From Collinsella aerofaciens (GTDB lineage: Bacteria > Actinomycetota > Coriobacteriia > Coriobacteriales > Coriobacteriaceae), in the NCBI RefSeq assembly GCF_028209885.1, contig NZ_JAQLEM010000004.1, forward strand, positions 1-64,000: DNA of 64,000 nucleotides, written 5' to 3'. The notes below the pieces were generated by a model. That model was not told where the DNA came from. It searched no databases and saw only the letters and a program-made list of their open reading frames with translations. The translations under genes were made by a program, and so were the position numbers. Shown one piece after another: positions 35,878 through 44,687 of this stretch. Numbering within the stretch: position 1 is the first letter of the stretch; the number at the start of each line of letters is the position of its first letter.

Positions 35878-36933
35878 GTGGACGGGCACGTGCAACATGA
35901 CGGTTTTGGCCGCGATATCAACTACCTGCGCATTGCCGTTACCGACAAGTGCAATTTCCGCTGCATCTATTGCATGCCGGCCGATGGCGTGGCGCCCCGC
36001 GCGCACGACGAGCTGCTCAGCGCTGAGGAAATCGCCCGCTTTGTGCGCTTGGTGGCGGGGGAGGGCATTCGCCGCGTGCGTCTGACGGGTGGCGAGCCGC
36101 TGGTCAGCCGCCGCATCATTCCGCTCATTCGCGACATTCGCGCGATCCCGCAGATCGAGGACATCTCGCTCACCACCAATGGCGCCCTGCTGCCCAAGCT
36201 GGCGCCGCAGCTCAAAGATGCCGGGCTTAACCGCGTCAACATTTCGCTCGACACACTCGACCCTACGCTGTTTGGAAAGATCACGCGCCTGGGTCGACTC
36301 GAGCAGACCATGGCTGGCATCGACGCGGCGCTGGCTTGGGGCTTTGAGCCCGTTAAGGTCAACTGCGTTGTGGTGCGCCGGCTCAACCAGGATGTGGCGG
36401 CCCTCGCGCGGCTCACGCTCGATCGCCCCATCCACCTGCGCTTTATCGAATACATGCCCATCGGCGACGAGCGCACGAGCTCGCATTGCGCTGTGGACCC
36501 GCATGCGCCCGCGCTCAATCCCGAGCTGTGGGACGCGAGCGATACCGTGCCGAGCGACGAGTTGCGGGCGCGCATCAATGCCGGGGCCACCGCGGCGGGA
36601 CTGGGCGAGCTCGAGCCGCTCGACATCAACGACGCTCCTGCCGGCGCGGGCCCCGCGCGCTATTGGCACTTTCCGGGCGCGGTGGGAACGGTTGGCTTCA
36701 TTAGCGCCATGTCCAACCATTTTTGTGCGAATTGCAACCGCCTGCGCCTGACGGCAGACGGCAACGTGCGTCCGTGCCTGTTTAGCGATGCCGAGTATTC
36801 GGTGCGTGAGGCGCTGCGCCGTGGTGATGATATGCAGGTACTTTCGATTTGGCGCGATGCCGTGGCCCACAAACCGCAGGAACACGCGATAATTGAGGGC
36901 ACGCAACGATTTATGTCCCAAATCGGAGGATGA
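35878..36933 (+). CDS. moaA: GTP 3',8-cyclase (molybdenum cofactor synthesis)
   Basis: Radical SAM enzyme for the first step of molybdopterin synthesis. 351 residues with the N-terminal cluster CNFRCIYC (about residues 24-31), TGGEPL, and the C-terminal cluster site CANCNRLRL...CLF. Lacks the usual terminal Gly-Gly but ends in QIGG, so the functional Gly-Gly tail is present. Start is GTG after GAGGGG. moaC-mobB follows four bases later. Confidence 0.93.
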   Translation: MDGHVQHDGFGRDINYLRIAVTDKCNFRCIYCMPADGVAPRAHDELLSAEEIARFVRLVAGEGIRRVRLTGGEPLVSRRIIPLIRDIRAIPQIEDISLTTNGALLPKLAPQLKDAGLNRVNISLDTLDPTLFGKITRLGRLEQTMAGIDAALAWGFEPVKVNCVVVRRLNQDVAALARLTLDRPIHLRFIEYMPIGDERTSSHCAVDPHAPALNPELWDASDTVPSDELRARINAGATAAGLGELEPLDINDAPAGAGPARYWHFPGAVGTVGFISAMSNHFCANCNRLRLTADGNVRPCLFSDAEYSVREALRRGDDMQVLSIWRDAVAHKPQEHAIIEGTQRFMSQIGG

Positions 36934-36937
36934 TCAT

Positions 36938-38242
36938 ATGGCCAAGAGCAGGTACGCCGATGCCACCAAGGCCGCTCGCAGGGCCGCGATGTCTGCCCAC
37001 AAAGCCACGGCTGCGGCGAATGTTGGCAACGCCGATGCGTCCGCACAGCCGACTGCCAGCGCTACCACCGAGCCCGCCCGCGACGCCCGTCGCGACGAGC
37101 TGACGCACGTGGACGCCAAGGGCGAGGTGCGCATGGTCGACGTGTCCGACAAGGCCGAGACCCATCGCATCGCCATCGCCGAGGGCACCATCCTCATGCA
37201 CCCCGAGACGCAAGCCATGGTGCTGCAGGACCGCGCCAAAAAGGGCGACGTGCTTGCCTGCGCGCGCGTGGCGGGCATTATGGCCATCAAGCGCACGAGC
37301 GACATCATCCCCATGTGCCATCCGCTGCTCATTACCAAGAGCAAGTGCGACATTGCGCCCATCGCTGCGGCGGGGACGCCGGCCGAGGACGTGCCCGAGG
37401 GCTGGGCGCCGGCGCGCACGGACGGGCAGGTCGGCTTTCACGTACTGGTTACGGCCGGCGTGACGGGCAAGACGGGTATCGAGATGGAGGCCCTGACCGG
37501 CGCGAGTGCCGCGTGTCTGACCATCTACGACATGTGCAAGGCCGTCGATCGCGGTATGGAAATCGTCGACGTGCGCCTGCTGTACAAGGAGGGCGGCCGC
37601 TCGGGTGTGTGGGATCGCGCAGAGCGTCAGGCCGCTGCTGTTGAGGCCGTGGGAGCCGCGGGCGACGCACCCGCAAGCGCACCTGCCGCCGTCGCGCCCG
37701 CAGCTCCCGCTCCGGCCGTCCCCGCGATCGCGTTTATCGGCTACCAAAACTCGGGCAAGACCACGCTCGTCGAGAAGGTCATTGCCGAGCTCACCCGCCG
37801 CGGCCTGCGCGTGGGTTCGCTCAAGCATCATGGGCATCACGGCTTTGATATCGATGTGCCTGCTAAGGACACCTGGCGCCATCACCAGGCCGGATCCAAA
37901 CACGTGGGCCTCATCTGCGCCACACGCTGGGCGGAGTACGCCGACACGCGCGAGGAGGACGAGATGCCCGCTCGCGAGCTGCTGTCGCGTTACAACGATG
38001 TCGACGTGGTGATCATCGAGGGCTACAAGACCGAGGGCTTCGATAACATCGTCGTCGCGCGATCCGGTGTCGACCGTCTGCGCGGCAAGAGCTCGCTCGA
38101 CCTGGTCGACGGTCACACGCTGGCCCTTGCCTGCAACGAGGCCCTGGCACGCCAGGCCTTCGACGCCGGCTTTGCGACCCGAGCCATCAACATCAACGAC
38201 GCCCGAGCCATCTGCGATCTGATCCAAGACCATCTGGCCTAA
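36938..38242 (+). CDS. MoaC-MobB fusion protein
   Basis: 434 residues. After an Ala-rich head (1-50), residues about 52-215 are cyclic pyranopterin phosphate synthase MoaC (HVDAKGEVRMVDVSDK, MCHPLLITK, LTGASAACLTIYDMCKA with its active-site residues). An Ala/Pro linker (about 230-262) joins a MobB GTP-binding domain (GYQNSGKTTLVEKV Walker A; LKHHGHHGFDID; VIIEGYKTE). MoaC acts directly after MoaA, while MobB supports guanine-nucleotide attachment at the end of the pathway. ATG at 36938 follows GGAGGATG, four bases after moaA. Confidence 0.92.
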   Translation: MAKSRYADATKAARRAAMSAHKATAAANVGNADASAQPTASATTEPARDARRDELTHVDAKGEVRMVDVSDKAETHRIAIAEGTILMHPETQAMVLQDRAKKGDVLACARVAGIMAIKRTSDIIPMCHPLLITKSKCDIAPIAAAGTPAEDVPEGWAPARTDGQVGFHVLVTAGVTGKTGIEMEALTGASAACLTIYDMCKAVDRGMEIVDVRLLYKEGGRSGVWDRAERQAAAVEAVGAAGDAPASAPAAVAPAAPAPAVPAIAFIGYQNSGKTTLVEKVIAELTRRGLRVGSLKHHGHHGFDIDVPAKDTWRHHQAGSKHVGLICATRWAEYADTREEDEMPARELLSRYNDVDVVIIEGYKTEGFDNIVVARSGVDRLRGKSSLDLVDGHTLALACNEALARQAFDAGFATRAININDARAICDLIQDHLA

Positions 38243-38281
38243 AACCTGTCAAAAAGGGACAGGTTTATTTTGGCAGGTTTT
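38241..38281. repeat. GGGACAGG hairpin after moaC-mobB
   Basis: AAAACCTGTCAAAA and TTTTGGCAGGTTTT pair at 13 of 14 positions around AGGGACAGGTTTA. It overlaps the stop codon and probably terminates the moa operon; same plan as the other GGGGACRG hairpins. Confidence 0.7.
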
Positions 38282-38300
38282 ATCTGGGCAAACGTCATTT

Positions 38301-38333
38301 CCACCACAAAGGGGCCAGGCACCTTTGTGGTGG
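38301..38333. repeat. 33-bp palindrome, CCACCACAAAGG family (copy 2)
   Basis: Differs from copy 1 by one base (GGCC for GGAC in the centre); followed by TTTTTG. Confidence 0.85.
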
Positions 38334-38507
38334 TTTTTGCTTTGGTAGATGTGTGGGACATGCCTTACAATCTACCAAGTAGTTCATACTGAGCGAAAAA
38401 CGGAGAGAAGAGTCCTGATGCGTCCTTAATGTTTCATGCGGATAGATTGATTTGACAGACGGTGGCGAATGCCCGCCGCCCGTATTCGTATGAAACAAGG
38501 AGTCTCC

Positions 38508-39794
38508 ATGCTCGCCTCTCTTTTCTCAAAGCCTCAACCATCGCTATCCGTGCAGGCCAAGCGCCTGGTGGCGATGCGCTTTCTCATCTACACCGGTTTT
38601 CAGACCAGCTACTTTATCGGCGTCATCGGAACGCTTACCTATGCAGACGATGCCTCGGTCGTGGCGACATCGCTGGCCGTTCTGTTTATGAACGTATTCG
38701 TGATCTTGGGATCCTTTGCGGGTGGCGCTGCGCTCGACGCCTGGGGCCCGTGCCGTCATTTCTTGCTGAGCATCGTGGACACGCTGGCAACCGGCGCGGC
38801 AATCATCGCCTTTGGTAGCGCGACCGGCATCGTCCTGCTCGGCGCGGTACTCCTAGGCTTTGTGATGGGATTCGCCCAGCCCATCGCTACGTCCTATCCG
38901 GCCTACCTCACCGACGACCCTGTCGAGCTCAAAGACATCAACTCCGCTATCGCCATGTTTTCAAACGTGAGTATCATCGTTGGCCCCACGCTGGGCGGCT
39001 TTGTCGCGGCGGCTGCATCGTCGCGCGCGGTGTTTGTGCTCATGATGATCTTTACCGTACTGGCGCTCGCCGCCGGTTGGGGCTTTAGGCAAAGTGCAGG
39101 TCAGGCCGCCACACACGAAGACAAACCTGCGATCGGCGACATCACATCGGATAAGGCCAGCCAAGGCCCCGACCCCAACACATCTTCCCGCGCCACCTTC
39201 GCGACCAGTATCAAGACAGTCTTTACCAACAGCGTCCTCGCGTTACTTTTCTGCATCATCTTCCTCTCGAACTTTGGCTATGGAGCTTTCGATCCGCTGG
39301 AGTCGTTCTACTACCGCGATGTCCTGCACGTCGGTGTCGAATGGATGGGCTGGCTCTCGTCGGCCAGCGGTGTGGGCGCGGTGCTGGGCGCCGTGGCCGC
39401 GCTCCGCTTGCCGCCGCACCTGGTCAACCTAAAAACGCTGCTTGTGGCGCTTATGTCCGTGGGTCTGGGAAGCCTGCTCTACGTGGGAACGCCGTACGTG
39501 GGCGTGGCCCTCGTCGGCCAGATCGTCCTGGGCGTGGCGTGGGGCGTCGTCAACCCGCTCCACAACACGATCGTGCAAACGACGGCCCCGCTCGAGCAGC
39601 TCGGTCGCGTGAACTCGGTCATGGGTTTTGGCAACATGTTCGCCGGCGTGGCCCCGCTGGCAATTGCCCCATGGCTGGCGGCGACATTTGGCGTACAGCA
39701 GACGCTCGTAGGGGCGGGCATGGTCGTGACGGCGGTTCCCGCGGCGTTGCTGCTGTTTGGACGCCGGCATTTGGATCGTGCCGCAAGGCAGTAA
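38508..39794 (+). CDS. MFS transporter
   Basis: About 428 residues, 12 predicted membrane helices with a charged cytoplasmic loop near residues 190-230. The layout (GFVMGFAQPIATSYPAYLTDD after helix 4, symmetrical second half) resembles MFS exporters of the MefA/EntS group. Substrate unknown. ATG at 38508 has AAGGAG at eight bases; two earlier in-frame ATGs lack a site. The stop codon touches the next palindromic repeat. Confidence 0.85.
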   Translation: MLASLFSKPQPSLSVQAKRLVAMRFLIYTGFQTSYFIGVIGTLTYADDASVVATSLAVLFMNVFVILGSFAGGAALDAWGPCRHFLLSIVDTLATGAAIIAFGSATGIVLLGAVLLGFVMGFAQPIATSYPAYLTDDPVELKDINSAIAMFSNVSIIVGPTLGGFVAAAASSRAVFVLMMIFTVLALAAGWGFRQSAGQAATHEDKPAIGDITSDKASQGPDPNTSSRATFATSIKTVFTNSVLALLFCIIFLSNFGYGAFDPLESFYYRDVLHVGVEWMGWLSSASGVGAVLGAVAALRLPPHLVNLKTLLVALMSVGLGSLLYVGTPYVGVALVGQIVLGVAWGVVNPLHNTIVQTTAPLEQLGRVNSVMGFGNMFAGVAPLAIAPWLAATFGVQQTLVGAGMVVTAVPAALLLFGRRHLDRAARQ

Positions 39795-39859
39795 AACCAT
39801 CACAACATTCAGCGAAAATCGCGATTTTTGCCGAAAAACGTCGAATGTTGTGATGGTTT
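39794..39859. repeat. 66-bp palindrome, CCATCACAACATTCGA family (copy 3)
   Basis: AAACCATCACAACATTC at the left and GAATGTTGTGATGGTTT at the right; the centre (CGAAAATCGCGATTTTTG) is itself palindromic and unlike copies 1 and 2. A 33-bp palindrome of the second family follows 32 bases on. Confidence 0.85.
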
Positions 39860-39891
39860 GCGCCCCGGGTCCGGCCACCCTTCGGGTCCGG

Positions 39892-39924
39892 CCACCACAA
39901 AGGGGCCAGGCACCTTTGTGGTGG
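39892..39924. repeat. 33-bp palindrome, CCACCACAAAGG family (copy 3)
   Basis: Identical to copy 2 and followed by TTTTTG. Between it and the preceding palindrome is a small GGGTCCGGCC hairpin repeat. Confidence 0.85.
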
Positions 39925-40018
39925 TTTTTGCTTTGACAGGCCGCGCCTGCGCCTTGGTATACCATGTACACCATTTCCGACCACATTCAGCACCGCCACA
40001 CAACCCAGAAAGGCCCCC

Positions 40019-40840
40019 ATGGACACCACCTTCAGCCACATCAAAGCCGTGTTCTGCGATATCGACGGCACGCTGCTCACGAGCCAGCACACGGTGTCCC
40101 CGCGCACCGTGGCGGCGATCCGCTCCCTGCGTGAGCGCGGCGTGCTCTTTGGCCTGTGCACCGGCCGCGACGCCCACGCGACCGAGGCCATGTATGAGCT
40201 CTGGGGCATCGAAGGCCTGGTAGACGTGATGGTGGGCTGCGGTGGCGCCGAGGTCATCGACCGCGCGCATGACATCAACGAGCTGAGCTATCCGCTGCCG
40301 GGCGAGACCATCGCGCGCATCTGCAAGCACATGGCGGACCTTCCGGCAACACCCGTCTGCCCCCGAGACGGCGTGTTCTACGTGCCCGAGAGCAACGCGT
40401 GCGTCGAGCACCTGTCGCGCGTCGACGGCGTGCCCTACCAGGTGGTCGATTTTGCCGAGTTCTTGCGCGAGCCGCAGCCCAAGGTGATGTTTACCATGGC
40501 GCTCGAAGTGATGCCGCGGGTCATCGAGCGGGCGTCGACGTTTGCCGATAACACCGTTAAGGCGGCGGCTCTGCAAACCACACAGTGGCTCTACGAGTTC
40601 ATGGATCCGCGCGTGTCCAAGACGCGCGGCCTTGTGCGCGTGGCGGAGCTCAACGACATGGAGCTCCAGAACATTTGCGTGTTTGGCGATGCGGACAACG
40701 ACACCTGCATGGTGGCTGACGCCGGCGTGGGCGTGGCCATGGCAAACGGCAGCGACGCCACCCGCTCCGCCGCCGACTTTGTAACCGCGAGCAACGACGA
40801 AGACGGCATCGCGATCTTTATCGAGGAACATTTGCTGTAG
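40019..40840 (+). CDS. HAD-superfamily hydrolase (Cof type)
   Basis: 273 residues. HAD motif I FCDIDGTLL (Asp nucleophile, residues 13-15 region), motif II CTGRD, a C2 cap domain (about 85-190) and motif IV GDADNDTCMVADAG. Cof-type phosphatases act on sugar phosphates, FMN or similar small molecules; the substrate cannot be told. ATG follows AGAAAGG. Flanked by palindromic repeats on both sides. Confidence 0.85.
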   Translation: MDTTFSHIKAVFCDIDGTLLTSQHTVSPRTVAAIRSLRERGVLFGLCTGRDAHATEAMYELWGIEGLVDVMVGCGGAEVIDRAHDINELSYPLPGETIARICKHMADLPATPVCPRDGVFYVPESNACVEHLSRVDGVPYQVVDFAEFLREPQPKVMFTMALEVMPRVIERASTFADNTVKAAALQTTQWLYEFMDPRVSKTRGLVRVAELNDMELQNICVFGDADNDTCMVADAGVGVAMANGSDATRSAADFVTASNDEDGIAIFIEEHLL

Positions 40841-40853
40841 CGTTGGGGCAGAA

Positions 40854-40886
40854 CCACCGCAAAGGGGACAGGTGCCTTTGTGGTGG
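40854..40886. repeat. 33-bp palindrome, CCACCACAAAGG family (copy 4)
   Basis: CCACCGCAAAGG / CCTTTGTGGTGG with centre GGACAGGTG; diverged at two or three positions from copy 1. Confidence 0.8.
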
Positions 40887-41345
40887 CCTCAGGCGATTTG
40901 GGCGAATTGATACCGAAAATCTGTGTGAAAATTCAAATATTGTTGTCTGAACACCATGCTTCAAACCACCGATGGGTTTAAGATATTCTCATCAGTTTGG
41001 TAGGATATTCCTCTCGGTAAATGTCCTACCGCTCATGGTCGCTTTCGACTGTTCACAGGATGCTTGCTCTTGAGCAAAATGTTGTGCAAATTAATCTAAT
41101 GCCATTAAAAAATGGATAGGCAACTAAATTACCAGTAGAAACAAAAAATAAATAGCGAATAAACGAAGGTAAATCTGAGAAAATGTCAAGAGAATTGAGA
41201 ATTCGCTACAAAATTGTCGGTTTTGTTGCTCAGATGTTCAAACAATCGTTACAATATGGATTACTAAACGTGCGCAATTACAGGTTGCGCAGATACGTTT
41301 GATTGTGAAAGAGCAAGATCGCGGTCTCTTGGGGAGGAGACATCG
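40887..41345 (+). promoter_or_regulatory. A+T-rich leader of the pilus operon
   Basis: A long non-coding stretch, markedly A+T-rich against its surroundings. TTGCTC (41226-41231) and TACAAT (41250-41255) with 18 bases between form a plausible promoter about 90 bases before the first pilus gene. GGTAGGA (40999-41005) and TCCTACC (41024-41030) are a short inverted repeat. No small gene is supported. Confidence 0.5.
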
Positions 41346-44300
41346 ATGAAAGCGAATTCAGACAAATCTAAGCAGAACAATAAAGCGACGCGCCGTGTAC
41401 TGGCAGGCGTTTTGTGCGGAGCCTCCGTGTTGAGCCTGGTACTGTCGCTCGTCATGCCCCCGATCTCGCAGGCCATTGCCAACGATGCCGAGGCGGGTGC
41501 AGCCGAGAAAACTGTGGCGGCGGCTGATTCCTCAACTGAGTCTACTGATGTAGAAAACACCAACAGCGGGGATACCAAAAAGCTGAATAGTGACGATGCC
41601 GGGAATGGCACGGGCGAAGACGCCGCTGCCGCAGGCCTGCCGTCCGACGACACGGAGGCCGAGGGCGACACGCAGCCTTCCGACGTACAGCCTGCGGATG
41701 ATGAAAATAACGATGAAAACGCTCCCGCCACCGTCAGTGCCGATGACTATACCGAGGTAAGCGGCAATGTTTCTGAGGCATTTATCAATGGCGGCAAGTT
41801 CCGACTGACGGATTATGCCTATTCGGATAAGCAGATCACTATCAACAAAGACACCACCATCGATCTTAACGGCAACATGCTCTGTAACCATTCTGGCGGC
41901 TTAGACTCCTTCTTTGTGGTCGAAAACAAAGCCACACTCACTATCGAGGATTTAAGCAAAAAAACAAATGATGTACCAAGACGAGTCGATACGGCCAAGA
42001 CGCCGGCGGGTCAGCTTGCGAGTATGGAGTGGGAAAGGGGAAGCGACTCTAATAAAGGCACTCCTAAGAATCTTACTTACTATGAGACTAAGAGCACGCC
42101 CAGTACAACAGATGGACTTGGCACCACCGAGACTACGTACGAGCATGTTGTTACGGGTTTCGGCGCTATCGATGCGGCGTCGGACAGCGGTTCCGTAAAG
42201 TATGTGGTCAACGTTGAAGCGGGCAGCACACTCAATCTCGAGGGCGGCATGATTACCACGGCTGCCAATCTGAGCCCCGGCGGCCATGTGATTTATTCCG
42301 AGGGTACGGTCAAAATCGCGGGCGGTTACGTCACCAACGGCAACGGCGGTGGCTGGGGCGGTGGCCTGTGCATAGGGGGCACGAATCCCAAACTCGAAAT
42401 GACGGGCGGTGTGGTCGCGGGAAACAAGGCGGCTGCTGGCGGCGGCGTCTTTGCTGACTTTGGAGCCACCCTGAATCTTGCAGGCGGAATTATCACTGGC
42501 AACGCTACGTATGGAAATACCATCAACAATGGTGACGACACCAACGCCGGTGGCTACGGTGGCGGTGTTTATACCAAGCGCGCAAACGTTACCATTAGCG
42601 GCTCTGCCTGTATAACAAACAACCGAGTCAACGATTGCGTCACTGATAACCTTTACAACAATGGCGTGCTCGGTGGCGGCGGCATTGCATGCACACACGA
42701 CGGCACACTAACTATGACGGGTGGCTCCGTTACTGCCAATTATTCCCATGAGGCCGGCGGCGGAATCTACGCTGGCTTTTGGAACCAGGCGATTAAGTTC
42801 AAAATGACGGGCGGCATTATTGCAGGCAATATGTCCGAAAACGCCGAGGGCGGTGGTCTCCGTATTTCCACCGGTACTACCGGCGATATTGGGACTGAGC
42901 CGGGCAAGCCCAACAAGGTTTACATCACCAACAACAAGACCATGACGGGCAGCACTAACGGTCGCGGGGGCGACTGGGGCGGCGGCGGCATCTTTATCCA
43001 GCAGGGCGGCAAGCTCAATATCGTACAGACGTTGATTACCAACAATGAGGCCGGCGGCTGGGGTGGCGGCGTTGGTGCTTGCCCTACGGGCGAGACGATT
43101 GTCTCTCACTCAAATGGTGCTGCAATCTACAACAATGCGGATCACGGTGAGCACTTCTCTGCCGGTGGTCATGATAAGGATTTGGACAAAAATACTAATT
43201 ACATTACCTCAACCTTCAAAGAAGAGGGTCATAAGGATTTCTTCTTGGTACGCAAGGACGACAGCCAAAATACGGTTGCGGTCGTTCTTGGCAAGATGCT
43301 CGGCGGTGGCTCGGCTGGCTGGAAGGGCACATGCGACCGTGAGAAGATAACCATCGATGCCAACGGCGGTGCCGAGGCTAAGTACATGTTTGGTCTTGAG
43401 GCTCATCCGACCAATGATGCCAAGACCGCTGCCCAAAACGCTGCGACCACTGTCATCAGTGGCAACTACTCATACACCCACGGCGGCGGCATCATGACCA
43501 ACGGCGATCTTGTCGTTGGCAAGGTCGAGGCTTTGAACGCGTATCCTGCAATCAAAGTCAAGGCAAATAAAGTCCTTATGAAGGACGGTGCTAAGCGGAG
43601 TCTCAAAGAACATCCCTATCAGTTTAAGCTGTTGGGCGCACCTGCCAATTCAAAGAAGGCACCATGCTGGAATGAGAACGGCACGCTTAACGAAAACGGA
43701 TGCGAGGCTATGCCCGCGGTTACCGTCGATGAAAACGGAGACATTCTCATTGATACGGGCGCGAACTACCAGTCGGGCAATTACGACCTCTACCTTGTTG
43801 AAGTTCCCCCTGACCCTGATAAAGTTCCTGTCAACGAAAAAGGAACAAAGTTTGATAAGTCTATTTACAAAATACATGTAGAGGTTAGCGATCAGCCAGT
43901 TGAAACAACGAATTTCTTGGGAATTGAGATTAAACGTTTTTCGGTCAATACAAGCGCTTCCATAGTCACCGTCAAAAGGAAAAACGAAAAGTCTTTCACT
44001 GATCCCGGTGCAGGCTTCTATAGCTGGAGTGAAGATCCGAAAGATAAAACCATCTCGACCGTAAGAATCGGCAATGAATCCAACCCTGCGTTTAAGAACG
44101 AACTTGCGCCCTACCAGGCTTCAGGCACTTGGACACCTCAGGTGACCAAGAAGGTCGATGGCGGCGAGATGAAGAAGTTCAAGTTCGAGCTGTACACCAA
44201 GGATGCCAGTGGCAATGAGAAGGTGCTCAATACCCAATACACTAGTAAGGGGACGGGCAATGAGGCAACGGTGACGTTTGCTGAGCAGACAATTGGCCCA

Positions 44301-44687
44301 CTTGGCGTCAAAGATCTCACTGAAGGCAAAGCAACAGTCACCTACTATATCCGTGAATGTGCCGCCAAAGAGAACGAAGGCACCGAGCACGAAGGCTACA
44401 AGAACGACACCAAGACCTTCAAGGTTGTGGTGACGGCTCAAGACGACGGCAAAGGTAATCTGAACTGCACGCCGACCTACTACGAGGTCGACGCCAGCGG
44501 CAAGCCAAGCGAAAACCCGACCGCCGATCCCACCTTCACCAACACCTACTCCACCTCTTTGCCCCTTTCTGGTATGTCGGGCGTCACTCTGACGTACCTT
44601 GCCGGCGCGGCGGTGCTTTGCGCTGCTGCGGCCTGGATGCACATTCGTCGCAAGGCGAATGCGAAGGGAGGTAAGCGTCGTGAATAA
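41346..44687 (+). CDS. Large sortase-anchored surface protein, probable pilus tip adhesin
   Basis: 1113 residues, exported. Signal peptide about 1-45 (basic head, hydrophobic core, ISQAIA). Residues about 280-590 form a repetitive Gly-rich beta-helix (repeats of the MTGG.I.GN...GGG type). Two pilin-like beta domains follow (about 731-880 and 921-1065; KKVDGGEMKKFKFELY). The C-terminus has an LPLSG sortase motif at 1072-1076, a hydrophobic span and Arg/Lys tail. Longest and first of three sortase substrates before a class C sortase, so tip adhesin is likely. It overlaps the next gene by eight bases. Confidence 0.85.
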   Translation: MKANSDKSKQNNKATRRVLAGVLCGASVLSLVLSLVMPPISQAIANDAEAGAAEKTVAAADSSTESTDVENTNSGDTKKLNSDDAGNGTGEDAAAAGLPSDDTEAEGDTQPSDVQPADDENNDENAPATVSADDYTEVSGNVSEAFINGGKFRLTDYAYSDKQITINKDTTIDLNGNMLCNHSGGLDSFFVVENKATLTIEDLSKKTNDVPRRVDTAKTPAGQLASMEWERGSDSNKGTPKNLTYYETKSTPSTTDGLGTTETTYEHVVTGFGAIDAASDSGSVKYVVNVEAGSTLNLEGGMITTAANLSPGGHVIYSEGTVKIAGGYVTNGNGGGWGGGLCIGGTNPKLEMTGGVVAGNKAAAGGGVFADFGATLNLAGGIITGNATYGNTINNGDDTNAGGYGGGVYTKRANVTISGSACITNNRVNDCVTDNLYNNGVLGGGGIACTHDGTLTMTGGSVTANYSHEAGGGIYAGFWNQAIKFKMTGGIIAGNMSENAEGGGLRISTGTTGDIGTEPGKPNKVYITNNKTMTGSTNGRGGDWGGGGIFIQQGGKLNIVQTLITNNEAGGWGGGVGACPTGETIVSHSNGAAIYNNADHGEHFSAGGHDKDLDKNTNYITSTFKEEGHKDFFLVRKDDSQNTVAVVLGKMLGGGSAGWKGTCDREKITIDANGGAEAKYMFGLEAHPTNDAKTAAQNAATTVISGNYSYTHGGGIMTNGDLVVGKVEALNAYPAIKVKANKVLMKDGAKRSLKEHPYQFKLLGAPANSKKAPCWNENGTLNENGCEAMPAVTVDENGDILIDTGANYQSGNYDLYLVEVPPDPDKVPVNEKGTKFDKSIYKIHVEVSDQPVETTNFLGIEIKRFSVNTSASIVTVKRKNEKSFTDPGAGFYSWSEDPKDKTISTVRIGNESNPAFKNELAPYQASGTWTPQVTKKVDGGEMKKFKFELYTKDASGNEKVLNTQYTSKGTGNEATVTFAEQTIGPLGVKDLTEGKATVTYYIRECAAKENEGTEHEGYKNDTKTFKVVVTAQDDGKGNLNCTPTYYEVDASGKPSENPTADPTFTNTYSTSLPLSGMSGVTLTYLAGAAVLCAAAAWMHIRRKANAKGGKRRE

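Noticed and set aside
40999..41030. GGTAGGA/TCCTACC repeat before the pilus operon as an invertible (phase-variable) promoter
   Set aside because: The arms are only seven bases and no recombinase gene is nearby; the promoter box lies outside the repeat.
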